Source: Bacillus sp. HSf4 (GTDB lineage: Bacteria > Bacillota > Bacilli > Bacillales > Bacillaceae). From it: DNA of 64,000 bases. The position numbers and the translations under genes were made by a program. How positions within the stretch are numbered: position 1 is the stretch's first letter; every line of letters begins with the position of its first letter. The notes beneath the pieces were generated by a model. That model had not been told where the DNA came from, searched no databases, and worked only from the letters and a program-made list of their open reading frames with translations. Of the stretch, positions 8,125 to 17,090 are shown piece after piece. The stretch covers positions 2,096,001-2,160,000 of the forward strand of contig NZ_CP120679.1 in NCBI RefSeq assembly GCF_029537375.1, in the 5' to 3' direction.

Positions 8125-8986
8125 GATGATCACTCCTGTTGGTTGAAAATACCATGATATCCTCCAATGTAGGCTTTTCGATCATGACGGAATCCCCGAA
8201 TTGCTGCAGGACGTCTTTTCGATTGTCCGACAGCGCTTCAAAACCAAAGTGATTTTCTTTCAGACCGATAAATGTGTTTGGCTGGCGCGAGTTCAAGATT
8301 TCTTTGCTTCCTTTGACAATGCAGTACCCCTCCAGCAGTTCGTCTTTTGTTTTGCTTAATATCATCTGTCCGTTATCGATGAGTGTAATAAAGTCAGCGA
8401 CTTTCTCTAAATCGGATGTAATATGAGTTGAAAAGAAGATCGATTTGTTTTCGTCTTCAAGCAGTGTTTGCAAAACATCCAACAGTTCAGACCTGACAAG
8501 AGGGTCTAATCCGGAAGTCGGTTCATCCATGATCAACAGTTCAGCATGATGGGAAAGGGCGATCGCCAGCGAGAATTTCATTTTCATTCCTTTTGACAAG
8601 TGTTTAATCTGTTTTTTCAAAGGAAGCTGAAAGTCTTTTGCATACCGTTGAAAAACGGCTTCATCCCACCTTTTGTAAAACGGGCTGATGATGCCCTTCA
8701 TTTCGCTGAGCGTCAGTTCTTCATAATAGTGATTTTCATCGTAGACAAAGCCGATTCTTTGCTTGATCTCGATGTTGTGCTTTTCGCTGTCAAGGCCGAA
8801 AATATTGATTTCGCCTTCATCTTTTTTGATCAGGTTCATGATCAGCTTAATTGTCGTGCTTTTCCCTGCTCCGTTTGGACCGATAAACCCCATGATATAC
8901 CCTTTTTCAAGAGTGAAGTTGATATTTTGTAGTGAGAAATCCTGATAATGTTTCGATAGATTGTTTATTTCCAGAATGTTGTTCAT
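8108..8986 (-). CDS. ABC transporter ATP-binding protein
   Basis: Cytoplasmic ATPase of an ABC-2 type exporter, about 292 aa. Walker A is FIGPNGAGKSTTIKL, the signature loop is the variant KHLSKGMKMKFSLA, Walker B is LLIMDEPTSGLD and the switch His follows in FFSTHITSDLE. A C-terminal region of about 80 residues beyond the ATPase core is normal for this group. ATG 8986 lies 2 bases after the stop of the GntR gene; an upstream GTG at 8995 is less well placed for the GGGTGG site. It is the middle gene of a regulator-ATPase-permease operon. Confidence 0.93.
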   Translation of the reverse strand: MNNILEINNLSKHYQDFSLQNINFTLEKGYIMGFIGPNGAGKSTTIKLIMNLIKKDEGEINIFGLDSEKHNIEIKQRIGFVYDENHYYEELTLSEMKGIISPFYKRWDEAVFQRYAKDFQLPLKKQIKHLSKGMKMKFSLAIALSHHAELLIMDEPTSGLDPLVRSELLDVLQTLLEDENKSIFFSTHITSDLEKVADFITLIDNGQMILSKTKDELLEGYCIVKGSKEILNSRQPNTFIGLKENHFGFEALSDNRKDVLQQFGDSVMIEKPTLEDIMVFSTNRSDHRVSSY

Positions 8987-8988
8987 CT

Positions 8989-9363
8989 TTACCACCCTTC
9001 ATACAACAGTTTGAGCATCTCTTCGAGCTCTTCATATGTCAGGCCGACGAGCTTGGCTTGACTGACGGCTTCTGCCATTTTTTCTTCAATCATTTTTATT
9101 TTTGTTTCACGGAGCATGTCTTTATTGATGGCTGCCACATATGAGCCCTTTCCGGCAACGGTGACAATGAACCCTTCTTTCTCAAGCTCATCATAGGCTC
9201 TTTTCGTTGTAATCACACTGATTTTCAGCTCTTTGGCCAAGTTTCTGATCGATGGGAGCGGCTGTGTTTCCGAGAGCGCTCCTTTGACGATCTGCTCCTT
9301 TAATTGGTTGACGATCTGAAGATAGATCGGTTCGTCTGAAGCGTTTGAAATAATAATGTTCAA
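8989..9363 (-). CDS. GntR family regulator, YtrA subfamily
   Basis: A 124-residue DNA-binding protein: an N-terminal winged helix-turn-helix (about 10-75, with YLQIVNQLKEQIVKG, LPSIRNLAKELKISVITTKRAYDELEKEGFI and GKGSYVA) and a short C-terminal helical dimerisation tail, the layout of the YtrA subgroup that controls ABC genes. It heads the operon, and a perfect inverted repeat straddles the promoter just upstream, so it probably represses its own operon until an inducer, perhaps the exported compound, binds. It is similar in organisation to ytrAB of B. subtilis and pmtR of staphylococci. Confidence 0.9.
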   Translation of the reverse strand: MNIIISNASDEPIYLQIVNQLKEQIVKGALSETQPLPSIRNLAKELKISVITTKRAYDELEKEGFIVTVAGKGSYVAAINKDMLRETKIKMIEEKMAEAVSQAKLVGLTYEELEEMLKLLYEGW

Positions 9364-9383
9364 AGCATGACATCCCTCAATTC

Positions 9384-9420
9384 GTTATTACTGTATATAT
9401 ACAATATAAACAGTAATAAC
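9384..9420. promoter_or_regulatory. inverted-repeat operator of the GntR-ABC operon
   Basis: GTTATTACTGT at 9384-9394 and its exact complement ACAGTAATAAC at 9410-9420 are separated by 15 bases. The repeat brackets the -10 element and fills much of the spacer of the promoter, as expected for repression by the adjacent YtrA-type regulator. Confidence 0.8.
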
Positions 9421-9431
9421 ACCTTTGTCAA
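9403..9431 (-). promoter_or_regulatory. sigma-A promoter of the GntR-ABC operon
   Basis: On the minus strand TTGACA (9426-9431) and TATATT (9403-9408) are separated by exactly 17 bases, a near-consensus vegetative promoter, about 40 bases upstream of the GntR start. Confidence 0.85.
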
Positions 9432-9505
9432 TTGTCTCTTTTAAGCTGGAGATGTGCCAGGCTTAACACTGAAACGTTATTTCTTTCAGGCGGCGCCAAA
9501 TCATA

Positions 9506-9551
9506 AAATCCCAATTTCTCTAAGTTAAGACACTTAGAGAAATTGGGATTT
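9506..9551 (-). terminator. long hairpin after uxuB
   Basis: A perfect 20-bp inverted repeat (9506-9525 with 9532-9551) with a 6-base loop. It lies 28 bases after the uxuB stop. On the minus strand the stem runs into TTTTATGATTT, a modest U-tract, so it is probably the terminator of the uronate operon; the unusually long AT-rich stem is notable. Confidence 0.6.
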
Positions 9552-9579
9552 GAAATGCCGTTGATCTCAAGTTAACGGC

Positions 9580-10431
9580 CTATACTCCAGAATAGGCGGA
9601 GAATCCTCCGTCAACCGGTATGACAGTGCCGGTAACAAACCGAGAGGCTTGGTCGCTTACCAACCACAGTAATGTTCCGATTAGATCTTCCGGGTCGCCG
9701 AATCGATCCAGGGGTGTTTGCTCCAATATTTTTTGCGCTCTCTCTGTATATGTTCCGTCTTCCCTACACAATAACCGCTTATTTTGTGCGGTCAGGAAAA
9801 AGCCTGGGGCAATAGCGTTGACGCGAATTCCGGCTTTTGACATATGCACAGCAAGCCATCTGGTGAAGTTGCTGACAGCGGCTTTTGCGCCGCTGTAGGC
9901 CGGGATTTTTGTCAGAGGCGTATATGCGTTCATGGAAGAGATATTAACGATCACATTTCCGTCTTGACCTGCCATGTCTTTTGCAAATACTTGGGTGGTT
10001 AACAGTGTACCTAGAAAATTCAAGTCAAAGACAGATCTGACACCTTCCAAATCCAAATCAAAAAACGTTGTTAATTGTTCACAATTCAAATCTTCCTTAT
10101 ACAAATATTCTTTATCTGTCGTTCCCTTTGGATGGTTGCCGCCTGCTCCGTTAATGAGAATGTTGCATTTGCCAAATGTCCCGCTAATCTGTTGTTTTGC
10201 TTGTTCCAGGCTTTGTTTATCAAGGACGTTTGCAGCAATGGCGATCGCTTCGCCCCCGTTTTCCTGAATCTCTTTCGCTACCTTTGCTGCAGAAGTTTGT
10301 CTTCGGCTCATTACCGCTACTTTTACACCGCATTGAGCCAATGCTTTTGCAAAACAGCTGCATAACATTCCGCCTCCGCCTGTTACTACAGCCACCTTAT
10401 CTTTCAAGTTGACATGAAAAGGAATTTCCAT
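9580..10431 (-). CDS. uxuB: D-mannonate oxidoreductase (fructuronate reductase), SDR family
   Basis: Short-chain dehydrogenase interconverting D-fructuronate and D-mannonate with NAD(H). The glycine-rich motif VVTGGGGMLCSCFAKAL, NGAGG, catalytic Ser in NISSMNAY and the YSGAK motif (Tyr and Lys) are present, with an SDR end VDGG. Length of about 283 aa and sequence style match Bacillus YjmF/UxuB. I favour ATG 10431, 6 bases after GAGGG, over ATG 10437, which overlaps the uxuA stop. It is the last gene of the TRAP-GH31-uxuA-uxuB operon, next to the enzyme that uses its product. Confidence 0.88.
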   Translation of the reverse strand: MEIPFHVNLKDKVAVVTGGGGMLCSCFAKALAQCGVKVAVMSRRQTSAAKVAKEIQENGGEAIAIAANVLDKQSLEQAKQQISGTFGKCNILINGAGGNHPKGTTDKEYLYKEDLNCEQLTTFFDLDLEGVRSVFDLNFLGTLLTTQVFAKDMAGQDGNVIVNISSMNAYTPLTKIPAYSGAKAAVSNFTRWLAVHMSKAGIRVNAIAPGFFLTAQNKRLLCREDGTYTERAQKILEQTPLDRFGDPEDLIGTLLWLVSDQASRFVTGTVIPVDGGFSAYSGV

Positions 10432-10433
10432 GA

Positions 10434-11528
10434 TCATCCCTCGTTTCTGTTTGCTGTTAGTGTTCCGCGTTTATAGGAGAACCGATTTCTTTCTTTTGCC
10501 AATGCTTCCCATATTCCATTTAAGTATGTCGCGCCCAGCGCCCGATCATATAATCCGTAACCCGGCTTTCCGGTCTCATTCCAAATCATTCTTCCGTGAT
10601 CCGGCCTCACCGGTCCGGCAAAGTCTATGTCTCTTAAAGCCCTTACGATTTCATACATATCGAGAGAACCGTCTTCCGAACGATGAGAGGATTCCTGAAA
10701 TGACTTTTCTCCGATTCTTTTAATATTTCTAAGATGTACAAAATTGACTCTTCCTTTTTTTCCGAAATAATGAATGAATTCTGGAATGTCATTGGTTGGA
10801 TTTGCACCGAGTGAGCCGCTGCATATACACAACCCGTTAAATGGGCTGTCATAAAGGTTTACAAACCGCTCCAAATGTTCTTTATTCGTCATGATTCGCG
10901 GTAATCCAAAAATGGACCATGGCGGATCGTCCGGGTGAATTGCCATTCTTACTTCTTCTTCTGCAGCTACCGGTATAATTTCTTGAATGAAATGCGAAAG
11001 GTTTTTCCATAAGTCCTCCTCTGTAACTCGTTGATATTGTTGAAACAGGCTGCGTAACTGTCCATCTGCATAGCTTGTGTCCCAGCCGGGAAGTTTAAGA
11101 CCGCCATTTAACGGATTCATTTGCTTTACTTTTTCGTCTTCATATATGAGTGCTGTCGAACCGTCTTCTAATGGATAATCTAGAGAAGAACGAGTCCAGT
11201 CAAAGACAGGCATAAAATTATAGCAAACCATTTTAACACTCGCTTTTGCCAAATTGCGTATCGTTGTTTTATAGTTTTCAATATATTGATTTCTTGTCGG
11301 CAGACCTAATTTGATATCTTCATGAACGGGTATACTTTCGATCACACTTAGCGTTAAACCGTGCTTTTCAATTTTTTCTTTGAGCTCCGCAATTTTTTCA
11401 TACGGCCATGCTTCCCCTGCGGGAATATCATAAATCGCCGAAACAATGCCGGTGACCCCGGGAATTTGACGAATGTTTTCCAACGTGACCGGATCGCTGT
11501 CTCCATACCATCGAAACGTCATTTTCAT
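10434..11528 (-). CDS. uxuA: mannonate dehydratase (UxuA)
   Basis: Metal-dependent lyase converting D-mannonate to 2-keto-3-deoxygluconate. The N-terminus MKMTFRWYGDSDPVTLENIRQIPGV, VCYNFMPVFDWTR, AIHPDDPPWSIFGLPRI and the C-terminal RPDHGRMIW segment are characteristic TIM-barrel UxuA motifs carrying metal and substrate ligands. At 364 aa it is full length. It lies between a GH31 glycosidase and uxuB, placing it in the catabolic half of the operon. No uxaC, kdgK or kdgA is present in the window, so upstream isomerisation and downstream KDG use must be encoded elsewhere. Confidence 0.95.
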   Translation of the reverse strand: MKMTFRWYGDSDPVTLENIRQIPGVTGIVSAIYDIPAGEAWPYEKIAELKEKIEKHGLTLSVIESIPVHEDIKLGLPTRNQYIENYKTTIRNLAKASVKMVCYNFMPVFDWTRSSLDYPLEDGSTALIYEDEKVKQMNPLNGGLKLPGWDTSYADGQLRSLFQQYQRVTEEDLWKNLSHFIQEIIPVAAEEEVRMAIHPDDPPWSIFGLPRIMTNKEHLERFVNLYDSPFNGLCICSGSLGANPTNDIPEFIHYFGKKGRVNFVHLRNIKRIGEKSFQESSHRSEDGSLDMYEIVRALRDIDFAGPVRPDHGRMIWNETGKPGYGLYDRALGATYLNGIWEALAKERNRFSYKRGTLTANRNEG

Positions 11529-11556
11529 ATCTTTTGCACATCCTCGTTTTTGAATT

Positions 11557-13974
11557 TCACCAGCAATTATCTAACGGCAAACTGTACGAAACCTGCTTGT
11601 TTTCATTATTCGGCGTGCTGCCATTGATCATCAGCTTTCTGTTTTCTGCCTTTGGCATATGAAAAGTGAGTTGATCATACGGAAGCTCATATGTGCCTTC
11701 CTTTCGAACAGACAGTCTGATTTCGTCTTCTGTTGTCTCCATGCCCACATGAATCAACGCGAATACGTGCCGGTATTCATTCGATATCCCATCATCTTCA
11801 TACAGCCGGTAAAATGATTTTCCATTTCCTTGGCAGGGGAATAAAATAAAGCCTCTCTCATCCTTGTTCTTTGTTTGGAATGTCGCTTCTGCATCATTTA
11901 CCGGTATAATCGCCCCTGCTTTTGCTAAAAGCGGAGTATGGTGTAACGGTGCCGGCAGTACGACTGTTTTTCCTCCTTCATACCATGTTCCAGTATGGAA
12001 ATCGTACCAGCCTTGTTCATGCACTGGTAAATACACCTCCCGCTCCGTCATTCCTTTCTCGACAACGGATGCAACAAGCAGTGATTCACCCAGGATAAAA
12101 TCGTCGTTTTCTGCAAATGTTCTTTCGTCATGTTCGAAATCATAAAATGTCGGACGAATGATCGGCTGATCGTTTTGGTGGGCTTCATACAGTGCTGTGT
12201 AAAGGTATGGGATGATCCTATGTCTGAACTTGATCAATTCTCTGACGGCATCGGTTGCTTCCGGATACATCCACGGTTCATTCACCGTTCCGTCATCGTT
12301 CCACGAATGAATCGTAAATCTCGGATGCATGATGCCGTTTTGCACCCATCGTACGAATAATTCCGGTTCCGGGGCAGAGCCTGAGAATCCGCCGACATCA
12401 TGGCCAAAATTGTATATGCCTGATAGGCTTAAGCCGATGCCTGTTTTGATGTTATATTTTAATGTTTTCCAGCTTGTGCGGTTGTCACCTGTCCATGTTT
12501 GTGCATAACGGTGCATGCCGCAGCAGCCGGATCTTGAGATAAGGTACGGGCGCAATTTCGGATTGTATTCCAGCTGCGCCTCGAAAGACGCTTTCATCAT
12601 CAGAAGCGGGTGAAGCGCGCGTATCAGTTCAAAATCCATTTCTTTGCCGAAGCCGTGGCACTTGGCATTTTCGCTCCATATTTCAAACTCGTTATTGTCA
12701 TTCCAAGTCGAATCAACACCATATTCAAGCAGCCTTTCTTTTACTTGGGCTTTCCACCAGTCGAACGTTTCCGGGTTCGTAAAGTCTAAATAAGCTCCGA
12801 TATCATCCCAAAATTGGGCTGTTTCAGGCTTTTGCGTTTCATTGTTGATGATGAACATCTCTTTTTCCTGTAGTTCATCAAAGTACGGATGATCCTTTAG
12901 CAAACACGGTTTAATGTTTGCGACTAAGCGTAAGCCCTTCTCATGAAAGTGTTGAACCATCTCTTTTGGATCCGGGATTTTGGAATCGTCCCAGGTAAAA
13001 ACATAACGTTTGTCACCGATCGAAGTGTATCCTGACGATAATTGGAACGAGTCGCATAATATATCATGTTTTTCACAAAGACGAACGAAACGTTTTAATT
13101 GTTCCTGAGCGTTTGGCGCATCGGTGTAGCTCATCGTTGAGCCCGAGTAGCCCAAACTCCATTTCGGAGGCAAAACGGTTTTGCCTGTTATCCAGGAGAA
13201 CTTCTCAACAACATCTTTTATTTTCGGTCCTGCTATGAAATAGTAGTCTAAGTCTCCTCTTTCCGCTTGATAATAACGATACAGTCCATGATAGTTATCA
13301 AGCTCGGCGCCCATATCAAAAATAGAGGCTGATAGATTGTCATAGAATATGCCATAGGAAATACCTGTCAGCTTATTTCTCGTCATATAAAATGGGATAT
13401 GTTTGTATAGCGGATCTGACCACTCCGCATCGTAACCCATCGCATCTATATTTAACATCCGGTAGCGCTTGCCGTGTTTATCGAGATTGCCGGTTTTTTC
13501 GCCAAATCCAAAGTATTGGTCTTGAAGATCGCGTTGTAAATAATGGTGTATACCTTTTCCCAAAGCACCGCCAAAGTTATATGCTTGTGTTTGCCGATCG
13601 TTTGCAGCATTGATCCATTCAGAGCCATTGTGAAAAAACCAGCTGATCTTGAACCCGTTCAATTGAATATGAAGCTTTAGCTTGCCGGTTTTCACGATAA
13701 AAACGTCTTCGATTTGCCGGGATTCGTATTGGGGTAATGTGAATCCTCTCGTGTCTAAACGATGGCGGCCCTCCACCGGCACGTCGGTTTGCCCGGGTGC
13801 AACGCTCCACGTTTTTTCAAGGGTTGGCGCTCCTTCCTCCGTCAACCAAATCCGAATCACATCTTCTTCAAGAATGAAGATTTTCGCTTGGGTATCCCCT
13901 TCATTTAAATGAAAATGCAGTACATTATTTTCTTCCTTTACAAATGTAAACTTATAGGCTTCTTTAATTGCCAT
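11557..13974 (-). CDS. glycoside hydrolase family 31, sulfoquinovosidase-like active-site variant
   Basis: Retaining alpha-glycosidase of about 805 aa without a signal peptide, so probably cytoplasmic. Layout: N-terminal beta domain (to about 240), GH31 TIM barrel (about 265-610), C-terminal beta domains. The nucleophile is Asp of TWNDNNE (about 426) and the acid/base Asp of WTGDN (about 497). The usual GH31 D-I/V-D-Y-M motif is replaced by DSFQLSSGYTSIGDKRYVFTW (read in two parts, about 308-328); its spacing of Q, G and KR with W recalls the sulfonate-binding loop of sulfoquinovosidase YihQ. Placed between a TRAP transporter and uxuAB, it may cleave alpha-linked uronides; this is inference. 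I use ATG 13974 after GGGAGG, not the TTG at 14016. Confidence 0.85.
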   Translation of the reverse strand: MAIKEAYKFTFVKEENNVLHFHLNEGDTQAKIFILEEDVIRIWLTEEGAPTLEKTWSVAPGQTDVPVEGRHRLDTRGFTLPQYESRQIEDVFIVKTGKLKLHIQLNGFKISWFFHNGSEWINAANDRQTQAYNFGGALGKGIHHYLQRDLQDQYFGFGEKTGNLDKHGKRYRMLNIDAMGYDAEWSDPLYKHIPFYMTRNKLTGISYGIFYDNLSASIFDMGAELDNYHGLYRYYQAERGDLDYYFIAGPKIKDVVEKFSWITGKTVLPPKWSLGYSGSTMSYTDAPNAQEQLKRFVRLCEKHDILCDSFQLSSGYTSIGDKRYVFTWDDSKIPDPKEMVQHFHEKGLRLVANIKPCLLKDHPYFDELQEKEMFIINNETQKPETAQFWDDIGAYLDFTNPETFDWWKAQVKERLLEYGVDSTWNDNNEFEIWSENAKCHGFGKEMDFELIRALHPLLMMKASFEAQLEYNPKLRPYLISRSGCCGMHRYAQTWTGDNRTSWKTLKYNIKTGIGLSLSGIYNFGHDVGGFSGSAPEPELFVRWVQNGIMHPRFTIHSWNDDGTVNEPWMYPEATDAVRELIKFRHRIIPYLYTALYEAHQNDQPIIRPTFYDFEHDERTFAENDDFILGESLLVASVVEKGMTEREVYLPVHEQGWYDFHTGTWYEGGKTVVLPAPLHHTPLLAKAGAIIPVNDAEATFQTKNKDERGFILFPCQGNGKSFYRLYEDDGISNEYRHVFALIHVGMETTEDEIRLSVRKEGTYELPYDQLTFHMPKAENRKLMINGSTPNNENKQVSYSLPLDNCW

Positions 13975-14005
13975 GAAACCGATGCCTCCCTCTTTTTTTT
14001 GCGTT

Positions 14006-15301
14006 TTAAAGTCCAAATAATTGAGGCAGCATTAAGCTGATTTGCGGAACATAAGTCACGAGTAAAAGGACGATGATGATGGCGGCATAAAATGGCAGAA
14101 TCGGTTTAACCACTTGTTCAATCTCAACATTTCCTATGCCGCACCCGACAAACAGCGCACTCCCCACAGGTGGCGTGATATTGCCGATACAAAGGTTAAA
14201 AACGAGCATGATCCCAAAATGAACAGGATCCATACCGAAGCTTTGAACAACTGGCAGAAAGATTGGAGTAAATATTAATACGGCCGGAGTGATGTCCATA
14301 AATGTGCCGATGATGAGCAGAATGATATTCATCATCAGCAGGATGATGATTGGATTATCGGTCAATCCTAACATGCCGCTGCTGATGGCTGCCGGTATCC
14401 CTGTAAAAGCCAGCACCAATGACAGCATCGTTGAAGTCCCGACCAAGAACATAATTACAGCCGTGATTTCAACCGTTTCCAGCAGCATTTTGGGAAGCTG
14501 TTTCAATTGAAATGTCCGATAAAAGAGCGACAACAATAAGGAATAAACAACCGCTATTGCTGCTCCTTCGGTTGCCGTAAATACACCGGCGATAATACCG
14601 CCGATTACGATCACAATAAGCAGCAGGCTTGGAATCGCTTCCAAAAACACTTTAAAACCTTGGCTGATCGGAATTTTTGAGGCTACAGGATATTTCTTCT
14701 TTTTTGCAATCAAGCAGGCGACGGCCATTGTAGCCATTCCCCATAAAATTCCGGGCAAGTAGCCAGCTACAAACAAAGCGGCTACAGACGTTCCGCCGCT
14801 AACGAGTGAGAAAATGATCAAAAGACCGCTTGGCGGAATAAGCAAACCCGTCGGCGCTGAAGCAATATTGACTGCAGCAGAATAAGCCCGGTCATATCCT
14901 TCTTTTTCCTGAAGCGGTGACATGACCCCGCCGATGGCCGCCGCACTAGCCACGGACGAACCGGAAATGGAACCGAAAAGCATATTCCCGACGACGTTTG
15001 TATGCGCCAGCGAGCCGGGCAATCTGCCGCTGAGCAGCTTTGCAAAGTGAATGAGCCGGATCGCGATCCCGCCATTATTCATCATAATGCCTGATAAAAT
15101 GAAGAACGGTACCGCTAATAAAGAAAAATTGTCAATCCCTGTGACCATTTTTTGGGCCGCTGTGAAAATGGCGACATCAAAAGGAAAAATGGCAAGCATC
15201 GTCACAATCGACGCCGCCGCAATACTGACAGAGATCGGTACACCGAGAAACAACAAAATGAAGAATACCGCCGCTAAAATGAGGCTTGCTTCAATGGCCA
15301 T
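14006..15301 (-). CDS. TRAP transporter large permease (DctM family)
   Basis: Large membrane subunit of a tripartite ATP-independent periplasmic-type transporter, about 431 aa with about twelve membrane segments. Family signatures include LLAVPFFILSGIMMNNGG, GSISGSSVASAAAIGGVM and LLIPPSGLLIIFSLVSGG. It uses an ion gradient to import organic acids delivered by the binding protein. I choose ATG 15301, 7 bases after GGGGGG; an upstream GTG at 15340 would overlap the small permease stop. It is followed by the GH31 gene. TRAP systems commonly carry uronates, matching the downstream uxuAB. Confidence 0.92.
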   Translation of the reverse strand: MAIEASLILAAVFFILLFLGVPISVSIAAASIVTMLAIFPFDVAIFTAAQKMVTGIDNFSLLAVPFFILSGIMMNNGGIAIRLIHFAKLLSGRLPGSLAHTNVVGNMLFGSISGSSVASAAAIGGVMSPLQEKEGYDRAYSAAVNIASAPTGLLIPPSGLLIIFSLVSGGTSVAALFVAGYLPGILWGMATMAVACLIAKKKKYPVASKIPISQGFKVFLEAIPSLLLIVIVIGGIIAGVFTATEGAAIAVVYSLLLSLFYRTFQLKQLPKMLLETVEITAVIMFLVGTSTMLSLVLAFTGIPAAISSGMLGLTDNPIIILLMMNIILLIIGTFMDITPAVLIFTPIFLPVVQSFGMDPVHFGIMLVFNLCIGNITPPVGSALFVGCGIGNVEIEQVVKPILPFYAAIIIVLLLVTYVPQISLMLPQLFGL

Positions 15302-15336
15302 AACGTTTCCCCCCTTTTGGTCTGAAAAAGATTTCG

Positions 15337-15843
15337 TCACATCTTTTCTGCTCTTTCTACATATTCACCTGATTTTTGTTTTCTATATAAATGTTCATAT
15401 AAATCGGCCAAGCTGTACCCCATGATGAGGACGCCTGCCACAGGAAGTGAAAGATAAACATACCCAACCGGAATTCCTAATGCCGCTGAAGATTGCCCCA
15501 TTGTGATGAATACCGCTTTCAAACCTCCCAACACCATCACAATCAGAGCAAAAGCAACCAAAAGAATCTGAATGATAAGATGAACGAAAACCTTTGTTCT
15601 AGCTGGGAGTTTTCGAACGAGCCATTCAATGGCCAAGTGCTTTTTTTTCGAAAATGCATAGGCACCGCCCAGCATCGACACCCATATTAACGAATAACGC
15701 AAAAATTCTTCTGAAAACGTACTAGGAGTATTCAGCACATATCTCGTAAATACTTGCCATATCGCGACCAGAACCATCACTGCCATCAATGTAACTGTCA
15801 AACATTCAATCGTTTTATCCACTGCTTTTTTTAAAGTGTGCAT
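15337..15843 (-). CDS. TRAP transporter small permease (DctQ family)
   Basis: Small membrane subunit of 168 aa with four hydrophobic segments and the DctQ-type sequence AIWQVFTRYVLNTPSTFSEEF followed by RYSLIWVSMLGGAYAF. It is needed with the large permease for transport. It lies between the binding-protein gene and the large permease in the standard P-Q-M order. ATG 15843 follows AAGGCAGGG. Confidence 0.9.
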   Translation of the reverse strand: MHTLKKAVDKTIECLTVTLMAVMVLVAIWQVFTRYVLNTPSTFSEEFLRYSLIWVSMLGGAYAFSKKKHLAIEWLVRKLPARTKVFVHLIIQILLVAFALIVMVLGGLKAVFITMGQSSAALGIPVGYVYLSLPVAGVLIMGYSLADLYEHLYRKQKSGEYVERAEKM

Positions 15844-15894
15844 TTATATCCCTGCCTTATGAAAAATGATCCGAAATCCCTCATACCTGCAGCG

Positions 15895-16905
15895 TCACTT
15901 TAAATTTTTAACTTTCGCGCGAATGTTCCTGTAGTATGTTCCAGTCGATTTTTTATTGGCAAACTGATCATGGAGCGGACTTACCGCTTTCCGGAATTGT
16001 GCTTTGTCCGGCTTGTGAAATGTTACACCCATCTTCTTTGCTTTTTTTACCGCTTTTTCGGTTTCCTCAGCCCAGACGATTTTATGAAACGCCGTAGATG
16101 TTTTCGCAGCTTTCATCACCGCATTCTTTTGCTCTTTTTTTAATTGATTCATCTTGTTCAAGTTCATGATTAATATATCCGGCACCATCGCATGCTCTGT
16201 GTAGGAGTATTCCTTGGCCACCTCCCCATGATTGCTGCTTGTTAAAGCCATTTCATTGTTTTCGGTGCCGTCAATGACATTTGACTGCAATGCCGTATAA
16301 ACCTCACCGTAAGCCATTGGGGTAGGTGCTCCCCCCATTAATTCAACCATCCGGATCGCGGTGGCGCTCGGCTGCACCCGAATTTTTAAACCTTGAAGGT
16401 CGTCTGGATGCATGATGGGCTTGTTCTTTGTATAAAAGTTTCGTGATCCGGCATCATAGTAGGTTAACCCGATGAATCCCAGGCTTTTTGTTGTTTGGTA
16501 AATGTCTTTTGCAATATCACTGTCCATTACTTCGTAGAAATGATCCTTGGTGTCAAATAAATACGGCAGGCTGAAGAGTGAGTAAACGTCGGAGAAGCTT
16601 TCCAAAGCGCTTGCACTTACTTTTGCAATGTCGACTGCCCCTGTTTGTGTCAATTCGATCACTTCACGTTCTGAACCGAGCTGAGCATTAGGATACAATT
16701 GCACTTTAACGGCGCCATTTGTTTTCTTTTCCACTTCTTTTGAAAATTCAACTAAAGACTTGTGGGTGGGATGCGCCTCATTATGATTATGGGCGAGCCG
16801 CAACATGACCGTTTTATCAGCTCCTTTTGCATCAATGCTTTTACATCCCGTAAGCATTCCTGAAACTAAAGCGCATATGAAAAACACAGATAGGATTTTT
16901 CTCAT
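15895..16905 (-). CDS. TRAP transporter substrate-binding lipoprotein (DctP family)
   Basis: Secreted solute receptor of 336 aa. A lipoprotein signal peptide (1-20) ends in LTGC, so the mature protein is anchored at Cys21. DctP features are LRLAHNHNEAHPTHKSL, SLPYLF, and GLKIRVQPSATAIRMVELMGGAPTPM, where the Arg of KIRVQ corresponds to the carboxylate-binding arginine of the family. A carboxylated ligand such as a uronate or uronide is therefore likely. First gene of the operon, downstream of cre and two LacI-type operators; AAGGAGGGGAG precedes ATG 16905. Confidence 0.92.
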   Translation of the reverse strand: MRKILSVFFICALVSGMLTGCKSIDAKGADKTVMLRLAHNHNEAHPTHKSLVEFSKEVEKKTNGAVKVQLYPNAQLGSEREVIELTQTGAVDIAKVSASALESFSDVYSLFSLPYLFDTKDHFYEVMDSDIAKDIYQTTKSLGFIGLTYYDAGSRNFYTKNKPIMHPDDLQGLKIRVQPSATAIRMVELMGGAPTPMAYGEVYTALQSNVIDGTENNEMALTSSNHGEVAKEYSYTEHAMVPDILIMNLNKMNQLKKEQKNAVMKAAKTSTAFHKIVWAEETEKAVKKAKKMGVTFHKPDKAQFRKAVSPLHDQFANKKSTGTYYRNIRAKVKNLK

Positions 16906-16971
16906 GATCTCCCCTCCTTAAATGGCATAATGTTTCAGATTTTCTTGCATTGTCTTACAGTCTGATCGGTT

Positions 16972-16987
16972 TTGATAGCGTTTACAT
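16972..16987. promoter_or_regulatory. cre site upstream of the TRAP-uronide operon
   Basis: TTGATAGCGTTTACAT matches the CcpA cre consensus at 15 of 16 positions, 67 bases upstream of the binding-protein gene. It suggests carbon catabolite repression in addition to the LacI-type control. Confidence 0.75.
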
Positions 16988-17090
16988 TCTTTCTTAAATG
17001 GCGAATGGGGCGCCTCAAATGAAAGCGTCTTAAGGTTTACCCTCCAATCATTGGGTTGTGTTATTTTAAATCAACCTCCTTCCCGTTGCT

